Source: Candidatus Sodalis pierantonius str. SOPE
Lineage (GTDB): Bacteria > Pseudomonadota > Gammaproteobacteria > Enterobacterales > Enterobacteriaceae
Direction of reading: 5' to 3'
NCBI RefSeq assembly: GCF_000517405.1
Contig: NZ_CP006568.1
Coordinates: forward strand, 3,968,001 to 4,032,000
DNA: 64,000 nucleotides
Below the pieces are notes generated by a model. That model searched no databases. It was given only the letters and a program-made list of their open reading frames with translations, and was not told the DNA's origin. The translations under genes were made by a program, and so were the position numbers. Of this stretch, positions 45,856 to 55,676 are shown one piece after another (positions within the stretch are counted from its first letter, which is position 1; every line of letters begins with the position of its first letter).

Positions 45856-46899
45856 ATGTTTAAAAAATTTCGTGGCATGTTTTCCAATGACTTGTCCATC
45901 GACCTGGGTACCGCCAATACCCTCATTTATGTGAAAGGACAGGGCATTGTCCTGAACGAACCTTCCGTCGTAGCCATTCGTCAGGACCGAGCCGGTTCGC
46001 CGAAAAGCGTTGCGGCCGTCGGCCATGAAGCGAAGCAGATGCTGGGGCGTACGCCCGGCAATATCGCGGCCATCCGGCCGATGAAGGATGGCGTCATTGC
46101 CGACTTCTTCGTTACCGAGAAAATGCTGCAGCACTTCATCAAACAGGTTCACAGCAACAGCTTCATGCGGCCCAGCCCGCGCGTGCTGGTGTGCGTGCCG
46201 GTGGGGGCGACCCAGGTAGAACGTCGCGCGATTCGTGAATCCGCCCAGGGCGCGGGCGCGCGTGAAGTCTTTCTGATCGAAGAACCGATGGCCGCCGCGA
46301 TCGGCGCCGGCCTTCCGGTCTCCGAGGCTACCGGCTCAATGGTGGTGGATATCGGCGGCGGTACCACCGAGGTCGCGGTCATCTCGCTTAATGGCGTGGT
46401 GTACTCTTCTTCCGTGCGCATTGGCGGCGATCGCTTCGATGAAGCTATTATTAACTATGTGCGCCGCAATTACGGCTCGCTGATTGGCGAGGCCACGGCC
46501 GAGCGGATCAAACACGGCATTGGTTCCGCTTATCCGGACGATGAGGTGCGCGAGATTGAAGTGCGCGGCCGTAATCTGGCCGAGGGCGTGCCGCGCGGTT
46601 TCACCCTGAACTCGAACGAGATCCTCGAAGCGTTGCAGGAACCGTTAACCGGTATCGTGAGCGCGGTGATGGTGGCGCTGGAACAGTGCCCGCCGGAGCT
46701 GGCTTCCGATATTTCCGAGCGCGGCATGGTGCTTACCGGTGGCGGCGCGCTGCTGCGTAATCTCGATCGCCTGTTGATGGAGGAAACCGGCATTCCGGTG
46801 GTGGTGGCGGAAGATCCGCTTACCTGCGTCGCCCGCGGCGGCGGCAAGGCGCTGGAGATGATCGATATGCACGGCGGTGATTTGTTCAGCGAAGAATAA
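45856..46899 (+). CDS. mreB: MreB, actin-like rod-shape protein
   Basis: MreB polymerises under the membrane and guides sidewall synthesis. The 347 residues from ATG 45856 (MFKKFRGMFSNDLSID) are nearly identical to E. coli MreB; the frame continues seven codons upstream but without homology. Actin-fold motifs: phosphate 1 loop DLGTANTLIY, phosphate 2 loop VVDIGGGTTEVAV, and adenosine loop LTGGGALLRNLD. It is first in mreBCD. High conservation shows that the rod-shape machinery is still under selection. Confidence 0.98.
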   Translation: MFKKFRGMFSNDLSIDLGTANTLIYVKGQGIVLNEPSVVAIRQDRAGSPKSVAAVGHEAKQMLGRTPGNIAAIRPMKDGVIADFFVTEKMLQHFIKQVHSNSFMRPSPRVLVCVPVGATQVERRAIRESAQGAGAREVFLIEEPMAAAIGAGLPVSEATGSMVVDIGGGTTEVAVISLNGVVYSSSVRIGGDRFDEAIINYVRRNYGSLIGEATAERIKHGIGSAYPDDEVREIEVRGRNLAEGVPRGFTLNSNEILEALQEPLTGIVSAVMVALEQCPPELASDISERGMVLTGGGALLRNLDRLLMEETGIPVVVAEDPLTCVARGGGKALEMIDMHGGDLFSEE

Positions 46900-46912
46900 C
46901 CTGCCTCGAAAA

Positions 46913-46972
46913 GGGGGGAACCGTCCGGGTAAATGCTGCAATGGGCTGTCCCGGGCGGCGCCTCCCTTTTTT
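46913..46972 (+). terminator. terminator or attenuator between mreB and mreC
   Basis: GGGGGG..CCGTCCGGG pairs with CCCGGGCGG..CCTCCC, followed by six T (46967-46972). Placed between mreB and mreC, it would let much more mreB than mreCD be expressed. Confidence 0.7.
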
Positions 46973-46993
46973 GTTGAGGAAAATGCATAGTTT

Positions 46994-48055
46994 ATGAAGC
47001 CGATTTTCAGCAGAGGCCCTTCTCTGCAACTGCGACTTTTTCTGGCGGTCATGGTGGCTATCGCCGCCATTATCGCCGACAGCCGGCTGGGGACGTTCGT
47101 TAAAATCCGGACCTATATGGATACGGCCGTCAGTCCCTTCTATTTTCTGGCCAATGGCCCGCGCCAGATGCTGGATAATGTGTCGCAGACGCTGGCGACC
47201 CGCGCCCAGCTGGCGTTGGAAAACCGGGCACTGCGCCAGGAGTTGCTGTTGAAGAACAGCGAGCAGCTGCTGTTGGGCCAGTACAAGCAGGAAAACGCCC
47301 GGCTGCGCGAGCTGCTGGGGTCGCCGCTGCGCCAGGATGAACAGAAAATGGTCACCCAGGTGATCTCTACCAGTACCGATCCCTATAGCGATCAGGTGGT
47401 GATCGACAAAGGGCTGGATAATGGCGTTTATGTCGGCCAGTCGGTCATCAGCGACAAAGGGGTGGTAGGCCAGGTGATCGCCACCAGCAAGCTCACCAGC
47501 CGGGTGCTGCTGATTTGCGATGCGTCCCACGCGCTGCCGATACAGGTGCTTCGCAACGATATTCGTGTGATCGTCGCCGGTAATGGTTGTACCGAGGATT
47601 TACAGCTGGAGCATTTGCCGGGCAATACCGACATTCGCGTCGGCGACGTGCTGGTGACTTCCGGTTTGGGGGGGCGCTTCCCGGAAGGGTATCCGGTGGC
47701 GGTTGTCTCCTCGGTGAAAGTCGATACGCAGCGCGCCTATACCGTCATCCAGGCACGCCCCACGGCCGGCCTACAGCGCCAGCGCTATTTGCTGCTGCTG
47801 TGGGGCGCCGATCCGCGCGGCGAGGTGCCGCTGCCGCCTGACGAGGTGCATAGGGTGGCTAATGAACGCTTGATGCAAATGATGCCGCAGGTGCTGCCGC
47901 CGCCTGACGCTATGGGACCGCCGCCGCCGACCAGCAGCACCAGCCGCGCGGCGAGCGCCGGAAGCAACGGCGCCAGCCAGGACGCCTCTGGCGATCCCCA
48001 AAACGCCAAAACGCCGCGGCGGCCCCTATTTGGCGGCGTGGGAGAGGGACAATGA
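46994..48055 (+). CDS. mreC: MreC, rod-shape scaffold protein
   Basis: MreC is a bitopic inner-membrane protein linking MreB to periplasmic PBP2. It has 353 residues: one N-terminal helix (LFLAVMVAIAAIIAD near 15-30), a coiled coil near 70-110 (LALENRALRQELLLKN, ENARLRELLG), then the two beta-barrel MreC core (VVIDKGLDNGVYVGQSV, GDVLVTSGLGGRFPEGYPV) and a Pro/Ser/Ala-rich tail. The stop overlaps the mreD start by four bases. Confidence 0.97.
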   Translation: MKPIFSRGPSLQLRLFLAVMVAIAAIIADSRLGTFVKIRTYMDTAVSPFYFLANGPRQMLDNVSQTLATRAQLALENRALRQELLLKNSEQLLLGQYKQENARLRELLGSPLRQDEQKMVTQVISTSTDPYSDQVVIDKGLDNGVYVGQSVISDKGVVGQVIATSKLTSRVLLICDASHALPIQVLRNDIRVIVAGNGCTEDLQLEHLPGNTDIRVGDVLVTSGLGGRFPEGYPVAVVSSVKVDTQRAYTVIQARPTAGLQRQRYLLLLWGADPRGEVPLPPDEVHRVANERLMQMMPQVLPPPDAMGPPPPTSSTSRAASAGSNGASQDASGDPQNAKTPRRPLFGGVGEGQ

Positions 48056-48540
48056 ACCGCTATCACCGCCACGGTGGGTGGATTATTTGGCTCTCCTTCC
48101 TCATCGCGATTGTTCTACAAATCATGCCGTGGCCGCCGCAGCTGTACCTTTTTCGTCCCTCCTGGCTTAATTTGCTGCTCATTTACTGGGTGATGGCGCT
48201 GCCGCACCGGGTCAATGTGGGCACCGGTTTTATCCTCGGGCTGATTATGGATCTGATTCTCAGCTCAACCCTGGGTGTGCGTGCCCTGGCGCTGAGTATT
48301 CTCGCGTATCTGGTGGTGTTCAAATTTCAGTTATTTCGCAACATGGCCCTTTGGCAACAGGCGCTGATTGTGATACTGCTGTCATTAACAACTCAGGTGA
48401 TCGTATTCTGGGCGGAGTTTTTGGTGATCAATATTTCATTCCGCCCGGAAATATTCTGGAGCAGCGTGGTGGATGGCGTATTGTGGCCCTGGTTATTTCT
48501 GCTGATGCGCAAAATACGCCGTCAATTTGCCGTGCAGTAG
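48052..48540 (+). CDS. mreD: MreD, rod-shape membrane protein
   Basis: MreD is a small integral membrane protein of the elongasome, 162 residues with about five hydrophobic helices (IIWLSFLIAIVLQIMPW, GFILGLIMDLILSSTLGV, ALIVILLSLTTQVIVFW). It overlaps mreC by four bases and the frame is intact. Length and order match E. coli. Confidence 0.96.
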   Translation: MNRYHRHGGWIIWLSFLIAIVLQIMPWPPQLYLFRPSWLNLLLIYWVMALPHRVNVGTGFILGLIMDLILSSTLGVRALALSILAYLVVFKFQLFRNMALWQQALIVILLSLTTQVIVFWAEFLVINISFRPEIFWSSVVDGVLWPWLFLLMRKIRRQFAVQ

Positions 48541-48558
48541 CGAGAAAAGGAAACCGCG

Positions 48559-49120
48559 ATGAAGGCGATTTATCTGGCGTCCGGCTCGCCCCGGCGCAGG
48601 GAATTACTGGCGCAGCTGGATGTTCCTTTTGCGGTGATTAGCGCCCCGGTGGAGGAGCGCCGCCGCGCGGGCGAAAGCGCGGTAGACTACGTGCAGCGGC
48701 TGGCGCGCGATAAGGCCTGCGCAGGCCTGGCCGGAACCGCGGCCGGTGCTGGGCGCTGATACGATTGTGGTCCTTAACCGGCAGGTGCTGGAGAAGCCGA
48801 GCGATGTGCAACACGCCCGGCAAATGCTGACGCAGCTCTCCGGCCAGAGTCATCAGGTGATGGCCGCGGTCGCGCTGGCCGACGCCGCGCGGGTTGCGAG
48901 CCGTCTGGTGGTGACCGAGGTGACCTTTCGCGTGCTGACCTCTGACGAGATCGCGCGTTATATCGCTTGCGGGGAACCGATGGACAAGGCCGGCGCCTAT
49001 GGTATTCAGGGAAAAGGCGGCGCCTTCGTGCGCTCGATTCACGGCAGCTACCCTGCCGTGGTGGGCCTGCCGCTGGTGGAAACCTGGGAACTGCTCGGTG
49101 AATTCAACGCTCAGGCTTGA
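48559..49120 (+). pseudogene. yhdE: Maf-type nucleotide pyrophosphatase YhdE, one frameshift
   Basis: Maf proteins hydrolyse dTTP/UTP and modified nucleotides. The 5' frame MKAIYLASGSPRRRELLAQL carries the SGSPRR active-site motif. One base added near 48735 shifts the frame after LAGTAA, and the second frame begins at VLGADTIVVLNRQ (catalytic Asp) and runs to the normal end ELLGEFNAQA. Total length is about 187 codons, near normal. It lies 18 bases after mreD and 13 before rng, as in E. coli. Confidence 0.92.
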
Positions 49121-49133
49121 GCAAGAGGAATCT

Positions 49134-50603
49134 ATGACAGCTGAATTACTGGTCAATATCACGCCCTCCGAAACACGGGTTGCCTATATCGACGGCGGCA
49201 TCCTGCAGGAGATCCATATCGAGCGGGAAGCGCGGCGCGGCATTGTCGGTAATATCTATAAAGGACGGGTTAGCCGCGTGCTGCCGGGTATGCAGGCGGC
49301 GTTTGTCGATATCGGGCTGGATAAAGCCGCCTTCTTGCACGCCTCGGATATTATGCCTCATACCGAATGCGTGGCCGGCGAAGAACAAAAGAATTTTCAG
49401 GTGCGCGATATCGCCGAGCTGGTGCGCCAAGGGCAGGATATTATGGTGCAGGTGGTGAAAGACCCCCTCGGGACAAAAGGGGCGCGGCTGACCACCGATA
49501 TTACGCTGCCGTCGCGCTATTTGGTCTTTATGCCGGGGGCCGCCCACGTCGGCGTGTCGCAGCGTATCGACAGCGAGGCGGAGCGTGAGCGATTAAAACA
49601 GATCGTGGCGCACTATTGCGACGAGCAGGGCGGTTTTATCATCCGTACCGCGGCCGAAGGCATCGGCAATGAAGAGCTGTCTCAGGACGCCGCCTTTCTC
49701 AAACGGCTGTGGACAAAAGTCATGGAGCGCAAGCGCCGCAATCAGACCCGCTATATGCTGTATGGCGAGTTGGCCCTCGCCCAGCGCATATTGCGTGACT
49801 TCGCCGGGGCGGCGCTGGACCGTATCCGGGTCGACTCACGGCTGACGCACGAATTGCTGCTGGAGTTTACCGCCGAATATATTCCGGAAATGACCGCCAA
49901 GTTGGAGTATTACAGCGGCAAGCAACCGATCTTTGATCTCTATGATGTGGAAAATGAAATTCAGTGGTCCCTTGAGCGTAAGGTCGAGCTTAAATCCGGC
50001 GGCTATCTGATCATTGATCAAACCGAAGCGATGACCACTATTGATATCAATACAGGCGCCTTTGTCGGCCACCGCAATCTCGACGAAACGATCTTCAACA
50101 CCAATATTGAAGCCACGCAGGCCATTGCGCGCCAGCTGCGGCTGCGTAATCTCGGCGGCATTATCATTATTGATTTTATCGATATGGGCAATGAGGAGCA
50201 CCGTCGGCGGGTGCTGCATTCCCTTGAGCAGGCGCTGAGTAAAGATCGGGTAAAGACCGGTATCAATGGGTTTTCACAATTGGGACTGGTGGAGATGACG
50301 CGCAAACGCACGCGTGAAAGTATTGAACATGTGCTGTGTAGCGAGTGTCCTACCTGTCACGGCCGCGGGACGGTGAAAACCATTGAAACGGTTTGCTATG
50401 AAATCATGCGCGAAATCGTGCGCGTGCACCATGCTTACGACTCCGATCGTTTTCTGGTCTATGCGTCGGCCGCGGTGGGTGAGGCGCTGAAAAGCGATGA
50501 ATCCCACGCGCTGTCCGAGGTGGAAATTTTCGTCGGCAAGCAGGTGAAAGTCCAGATTGAGCCGCTTTACAGCCAGGAGCAGTTCGATGTGGTGATGATA
50601 TAA
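49134..50603 (+). CDS. rng: ribonuclease G
   Basis: RNase G matures the 5' end of 16S rRNA and degrades some mRNAs. It has 489 residues from ATG 49134 (MTAELLVNITPSETRVAY), the E. coli length, preceded by AAGAGGAA. An S1 domain (GNIYKGRVSRVLPGMQAAFV) is followed by the RNase E/G catalytic core with two metal-binding Asp (MTTIDINTG and IIIDFIDMG), and the zinc-link CSECPTCHGRG near residue 405. No lesion. It is the likely last gene of the mre-maf-rng run before yhdP. Confidence 0.97.
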   Translation: MTAELLVNITPSETRVAYIDGGILQEIHIEREARRGIVGNIYKGRVSRVLPGMQAAFVDIGLDKAAFLHASDIMPHTECVAGEEQKNFQVRDIAELVRQGQDIMVQVVKDPLGTKGARLTTDITLPSRYLVFMPGAAHVGVSQRIDSEAERERLKQIVAHYCDEQGGFIIRTAAEGIGNEELSQDAAFLKRLWTKVMERKRRNQTRYMLYGELALAQRILRDFAGAALDRIRVDSRLTHELLLEFTAEYIPEMTAKLEYYSGKQPIFDLYDVENEIQWSLERKVELKSGGYLIIDQTEAMTTIDINTGAFVGHRNLDETIFNTNIEATQAIARQLRLRNLGGIIIIDFIDMGNEEHRRRVLHSLEQALSKDRVKTGINGFSQLGLVEMTRKRTRESIEHVLCSECPTCHGRGTVKTIETVCYEIMREIVRVHHAYDSDRFLVYASAAVGEALKSDESHALSEVEIFVGKQVKVQIEPLYSQEQFDVVMI

Positions 50604-50688
50604 GCCGTTGCTGCCAGGCAGATCTGTAACCAGTAAAAGCCGTCACGTCGGACGCGACGGCCGCGCAACAGCAAGCAAGGAGACAGGC

Positions 50689-53600
50689 GTGAAGCGACTA
50701 CCGGGGATACTGATGGCGATTGGCGCCACCCTGATCGTCCTGGTGGCGTTGACGGTCAGCGGGTTGCGTCTGGCTTTGCCGCACTTGAACAGCTTTCGCC
50801 CGCAGATAGTCTCCGTATTGAATCGCGCTTTCGATGCCGACATCCAGCTGCGGCAGTTGCACGGCAGCTGGCAATCCTTCGGGCCGACGCTGGATATCGG
50901 GGGGATTGACGCCACTACCGCCGATGAGCGTCTGCACGTGCAGCGCGCCGCGCTGGCGCTGGACGTGTGGCAATCCTTGCTGCACTGGCGTTGGCAGTTC
51001 CGCGACGTGACCTTTTATCGCCTGCAACTGGATCTGAATACCACGCTGATGGGCCGGGATCACCAAGGTAGCCCCATCAGCTCCGATCGTCTTTCCAATC
51101 TTTTTTTGCGCCAGTTCGATCATTTCATCCTGCGCGGCAGCCAGATCACCTTTTTAACCCCTTCGGGCGAACGGACCCGGCTCTCCGTGCCGCAGCTCAC
51201 CTGGCTTAATACCTCCAACCGTCACCGCGCGGAAGGCAAGATAAGCCTATCGAATACCGATGTGCAGCAGGGCGCGATCGATGTACGAATGGATCTGCAC
51301 GATCAGCAGGGGTTGCTGGATAACGGCAAAGTGTATCTCAAGGCTCAGGATGTCGATCTCAAGCCGTGGTTTAGCCAACTGCTGCAAAGTCATACCGGCC
51401 TGCAAAGCGCCGATTTCAGTCTGGCGGCCTGGCTTACCCTCGAAAACGGCGAAATTGCTGGGGCGGACGCGCTGCTGAGCCGGGGTGCGGCGCTATGGCA
51501 GGACGGCGACCAGACGCACCGGCTTGACGTCAATCAACTGGCGCTGGACATTCCGCTCAGCGACGCCGGCGCTACGCGTTTTCAGGCGCGCTGGCGCGAT
51601 CTCGGTTGGCAGCCCTGGGAGTTGCTGCCAGGGGCGAACCATGTTTCTGGTGAGGCAGAAGGCTCGCTGGCCGCGGGGCGGCTGCAGCTCGCACTGGACG
51701 ACAGCACGCTGCCCTATCAGAGCATGTTCCGCGCGCCGCTGGCCCTATCCCGCGCTCGCGCAACCTTTGACTGGCGCCACAACCCGCAGGACGGGCTGGT
51801 ATTATGGGGACGCAATATCGATGCCCAGGCGCGATCGCTTTGGGCCAACGGCGATTTCTATTTCCATAAACCGGTGAAAGGCGAGCCCTGGCTGGACATT
51901 CTCGCCGGTCTGCGCCTGGATAATGCCGCCGACGCCTGGCGTTATTTCCCAGAGCCGCTGATGGGGACCCGCCTGGTGGACTATCTGACGGGCGCGCTTA
52001 AAGGCGGCCAGGTAGAAAATGCCACTTTGCTGTTTGCCGGCAACCCCAGTCGATTCCCGTTTAAGCATAACGACGGCCAGTTTGAGGTGTGGGTGCCGCT
52101 CAAGCAGGCGGAATATCAGTTTGAACCCGGCTGGCCGGCGCTGACGCAGTTGGATATCGACCTGGATTTCGTCAACGACGGCCTGTTTATGCATGCGTCG
52201 CAAACCGCGCTCGGCGAGGCTCGCGGTCACAATATCGCCGCCAGTATTCCTGACTATTCCAAAGAAAAATTGTTAATTGATGCAGGCATCAGCGGCGCCG
52301 GCAGCGCCATCCGCGACTATTTTCTCCAGACGCCGCTCAAGGCGTCGCTTGACAAAACGCTCGATGAACTGGAGGTCGGCGGGCCGGTGAATGGCGACCT
52401 GCATTTGGATATCCCTCTTGACGGTCAGCCGGTGACCACCTCCGGCACTGTGGCGCTGAAAGATAACTCACTGTATATCAAACCGTTGAGTACGACCCTG
52501 CAGGGGCTAAGCGGCAATTTCCATTACAATAACGGCAATTTGGATAGCGCCCCTCTTGACGGGCAATGGTTTGGCCAGCCGATAGCGGTGAATTTCACTA
52601 CCCGCGAAAACCCCACCGGCTTTGATATTAACGTGGGCCTGAAAGGGGACTGGGCGCTCAATCAATTGCCCGGGCTGCCGGCCGCGTTGATGGAGTCGGT
52701 CAACGGCCGCGCGGCCTGGCAGAGCGACATCGCCGTTGCTTTGCCGCTGAAGGGAGAAACGCGTTATGAGGTCGCGGTGAAAAGCGATCTGAAGAATGTA
52801 AGCAGTCACTTGCCCCCGCCGCTGGATAAATCGGGCGGGCAGCCTTTCTCGCTCGCGGTAAACGCCAAGGGGGACATGCACGCCTTCCTGTTAAGCGGCC
52901 ATGCCGGTAGCCGCAATAGTTTCAATAGCCAATGGTTGTTCGGGCGCCAACTCGCCTTGGCGCGTGGCGCCTGGGCGGAGGGCGGCAAGATACCGCCGCT
53001 GCCGGCGGATAAAAGCCTGACGCTGGGCGGGCAGGCGTGGCATCAACTGGCGTTGACCCGCAATAATGTGGCCGGTGGGAGCAGGGTGACGGCGCAAGGA
53101 AAGGAAATTAATGGCGCGCTGCCCATGACCGCGAACGCGCCCTGGCGCGCCGATCTGGACTATCTCTACTACAACCCGGCTTTCGCCGACGCCAGCGCCG
53201 ATGCCGCTTCGTCCCGCACGGCGGCGCGCCTCAACGACAGCGCTAGCTTCGCTGACTGGCCTGCGCTGGCTGTCGCCTGCCGCCAGTGCTGGATTAAAGG
53301 CCAAAATCTGGGGCGCGTCAGCGGCAATATCAAGCCGCAGCAGGATCAACTGATACTGACCGGCGGCGTGATCGATACCGGCAACGCCCGGCTGACCGCC
53401 GAGGGCAGCTGGCTCAGCAGCCGCCGCGAGAACCGGACGTCGCTGAAAGGGACGCTGGAAGGGAAAGATATCGGCGCCGCGGCGGATTATATCGGCATGG
53501 ATACGCCGCGGCGCGAAGCGCCCTTTCACCTGAATTACGATTTGCACTGGCGCGCAGCGCCCTGGCAGCCCGATATCGCGAGTCTGACCGGCGTGCTGCA

Positions 53601-54090
53601 TAGCCAATTGGGCAAGGGTAAAATCGAAAATATCAGCAGCGGCAGCGCAGGACGCATCCTGCGGCTGGTCAGCTTTGATGCGCTGTTGCGCAAATTGCAG
53701 TTTGATTTCAGCGACGCTTTCGGCAAGGGGTTTTATTTTGATTCGATCAAAGGCACTGCCTGGTTGAAAGACGGCACCTTGCATACCAACGATCTGTTGA
53801 TTGATGGCCTGGAAGCGGATATCGCCATGACCGGCGATGTGGATTTCAACCGCCAGCATATTGATATGGAAGCGGTGATCGCGCCGGAAATTTCGGCCAC
53901 GGTCGGGGTGGCGACGGCATTTGTGATCAACCCGGTGGTGGGCGCCGCGGTTTTTGCCGCCAGCAAGGTATTGGCGCCGCTGTGGAATAAGTTATCGCTG
54001 ATTCGCTACCATATAAGCGGCAGCTTGGACGCGCCGGAAATACAGGAAGTTCTGCGCCAGCCGCGCGGTCAGGAGGCCAAGTCGAAATAA
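50689..54090 (+). CDS. yhdP: YhdP, AsmA-like inner-membrane/periplasmic lipid transport protein, shortened
   Basis: YhdP is one of the large AsmA-like proteins thought to bridge the envelope and move phospholipids to the outer membrane. The start is GTG 50689 with AAGGAG just upstream (KRLPGILMAIGATLIVLVAL, a membrane anchor). The frame is open for 1133 residues, against about 1266 in E. coli. Two in-frame gaps explain the difference: roughly 90-110 residues missing where DQTHRLDVNQ passes straight into LALDIPLSDAG (near residue 280), and about 45 missing after PPLPADKSLTLGG. The C-terminal part is well kept (FDSIKGTAWLKDG, VAPEISATVG-type APEISATVGVA). Whether the shortened protein still spans the periplasm is unknown. 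Confidence 0.88.
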   Translation: MKRLPGILMAIGATLIVLVALTVSGLRLALPHLNSFRPQIVSVLNRAFDADIQLRQLHGSWQSFGPTLDIGGIDATTADERLHVQRAALALDVWQSLLHWRWQFRDVTFYRLQLDLNTTLMGRDHQGSPISSDRLSNLFLRQFDHFILRGSQITFLTPSGERTRLSVPQLTWLNTSNRHRAEGKISLSNTDVQQGAIDVRMDLHDQQGLLDNGKVYLKAQDVDLKPWFSQLLQSHTGLQSADFSLAAWLTLENGEIAGADALLSRGAALWQDGDQTHRLDVNQLALDIPLSDAGATRFQARWRDLGWQPWELLPGANHVSGEAEGSLAAGRLQLALDDSTLPYQSMFRAPLALSRARATFDWRHNPQDGLVLWGRNIDAQARSLWANGDFYFHKPVKGEPWLDILAGLRLDNAADAWRYFPEPLMGTRLVDYLTGALKGGQVENATLLFAGNPSRFPFKHNDGQFEVWVPLKQAEYQFEPGWPALTQLDIDLDFVNDGLFMHASQTALGEARGHNIAASIPDYSKEKLLIDAGISGAGSAIRDYFLQTPLKASLDKTLDELEVGGPVNGDLHLDIPLDGQPVTTSGTVALKDNSLYIKPLSTTLQGLSGNFHYNNGNLDSAPLDGQWFGQPIAVNFTTRENPTGFDINVGLKGDWALNQLPGLPAALMESVNGRAAWQSDIAVALPLKGETRYEVAVKSDLKNVSSHLPPPLDKSGGQPFSLAVNAKGDMHAFLLSGHAGSRNSFNSQWLFGRQLALARGAWAEGGKIPPLPADKSLTLGGQAWHQLALTRNNVAGGSRVTAQGKEINGALPMTANAPWRADLDYLYYNPAFADASADAASSRTAARLNDSASFADWPALAVACRQCWIKGQNLGRVSGNIKPQQDQLILTGGVIDTGNARLTAEGSWLSSRRENRTSLKGTLEGKDIGAAADYIGMDTPRREAPFHLNYDLHWRAAPWQPDIASLTGVLHSQLGKGKIENISSGSAGRILRLVSFDALLRKLQFDFSDAFGKGFYFDSIKGTAWLKDGTLHTNDLLIDGLEADIAMTGDVDFNRQHIDMEAVIAPEISATVGVATAFVINPVVGAAVFAASKVLAPLWNKLSLIRYHISGSLDAPEIQEVLRQPRGQEAKSK

Positions 54091-54199
54091 CGGGCTGTTA
54101 TTTGACGCCGACGGTGAATTGCCGCAGTCATATAAAGATGACGCATGCCTGTATTCGCGCCGTGGCGGGTCAAATCCATTTTTTTAAGAGCGAGCACCT

Positions 54200-55517
54200 A
54201 TGAGTCTGACGTTAGTCAGTGAGCATTTACTTTCGGCTAATCAACTGCAGCATGACCATCTGTTCTCTTTATTGGAACAGATGAGTGCACGACGTCTGGA
54301 CTATACCGATCTCTATTTCCAATCAAGCTATCATGAAGCATGGGTCATTGAAGACGGCATCATCAAGGAAGGGTCGTATAATATCGACCAGGGCGTCGGC
54401 GTGCGCGCGATAAGCGGCGAAAAAACCGGTTTCGCCTATGCCGACCAAATCACGCTGGCGGCGTTGAACCAAAGCGTGATGGCTGCGCGCAGCATCGTCA
54501 GTGAAGCGGGCAACGGCCGGATACATACCCTGGGTGCGGTGGCTTACCGTCCCCTCTATCCGCCGTTGGATCCGCTCGCCAGTCTGCCGCGCGAGGAGAA
54601 AATCGCGCTGCTGCACCGGGTGGATAAAGCGGCGCGCGCCGCCGATGCGCGCGTCCAGGAAGTTACGGCCAGCCTGTCGGGGGTGTATGAGCAGATTCTG
54701 GTCGCCGCTACCGACGGTACGCTGGCGGCGGATGTGCGCCCGCTGGTGCGTCTGTCCATCAGCGTGCAGGTCGAGCAGGACGGTAAACGCGAGCGCGGCC
54801 CCTGCCGGCGCCATGCCGGTAGTGCTCGGCGCGGGTTGGCCGGGCGTGCTGCTGCACGGAGCGGTGGGACACGGCCTGGAGGGGGATTTTAATCGCCGCG
54901 GCAGCTCGGTGTTCAGCGGGCAGATGGGCAAGCGGGTGGCGTCCGAGCTATGCACGGTGGTCGACGATGGTACGCTCGCCGGTCTGCGCGGATCGCTGGC
55001 CATTGATGATGAAGGCGTGCCGGGGCAATACAATGTGCTGATAGAAAACGGCCGGCTGAAAGGGTACATGCAGGACAAACTTAACGCCCGGCTGATGGGG
55101 GTGGCGCCCACCGGCAACGGCCGACGCGAGTCCTATGCGCATTTGCCGATGCCGCGGATGACCAATACCTACATGCTAGCGGGTCAATCGACGCCGGAAG
55201 AGATTATCGCCAGCGTGGAGCGCGGCATTTACGCGCCCAACTTTGGCGGCGGGCAGGTGGATATCACCTCCGGCAAGTTCGTTTTCTTCACCTCGGAAGT
55301 CTATTTGATTGAAAACGGTCGCGTGACCACGCCGGTGAAAGGCGCAACGCTCATCGGCTCCGGTATCGAGGCAATGCAGCAAATCTCGATGGTCGGCAAT
55401 GAATTGGCGTTGGATAAAGGGGTTGGCGTTTGCGGCAAAGAAGGCCAAAGCTTACCGGTGGGCGTGGGCCAGCCGACGCTGAAGTTGGACAAAATCACCG
55501 TGGGCGGTACCGCCTAA
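54200..55517 (+). pseudogene. tldD: TldD metalloprotease subunit, deletion, frameshift and mutated active site
   Basis: TldD carries the catalytic HExxxH site of the TldD/TldE protease, which matures microcin B17-type peptides and degrades CcdA. The 5' frame (MSLTLVSEHLLSANQL to DGKRERG) is normal for about 200 codons. Some 40 codons (the GGGGRFGYEF region of E. coli TldD) are missing and the frame shifts near 54805. The second part resumes at PAGAMPVVLGAGWPGVLLH and runs to the normal end KITVGGTA. The zinc motif reads HGAVGH instead of HEAVGH, so the catalytic Glu is lost as well. The gene is dead by two independent criteria. Confidence 0.95.
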
Positions 55518-55676
55518 GCCGCGGCTGACGTCGGCGCGGGATGGCGCCGCTACCTCCTGGGCGTCTTGGGCCTCACTGCCCGAACGCGGTGGGCCCACGA
55601 TAGCCTCAGGCATATCGCCTTAAGCATCATTGCGCCGGCGCCGCCGTTCACACGGCGGACAATAGCCCACCCCGGC

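Noticed and set aside
52891..53859. 322-codon minus-strand ORF opposite yhdP
   Set aside because: Shadow ORF favoured by high GC; yhdP is the coding strand.
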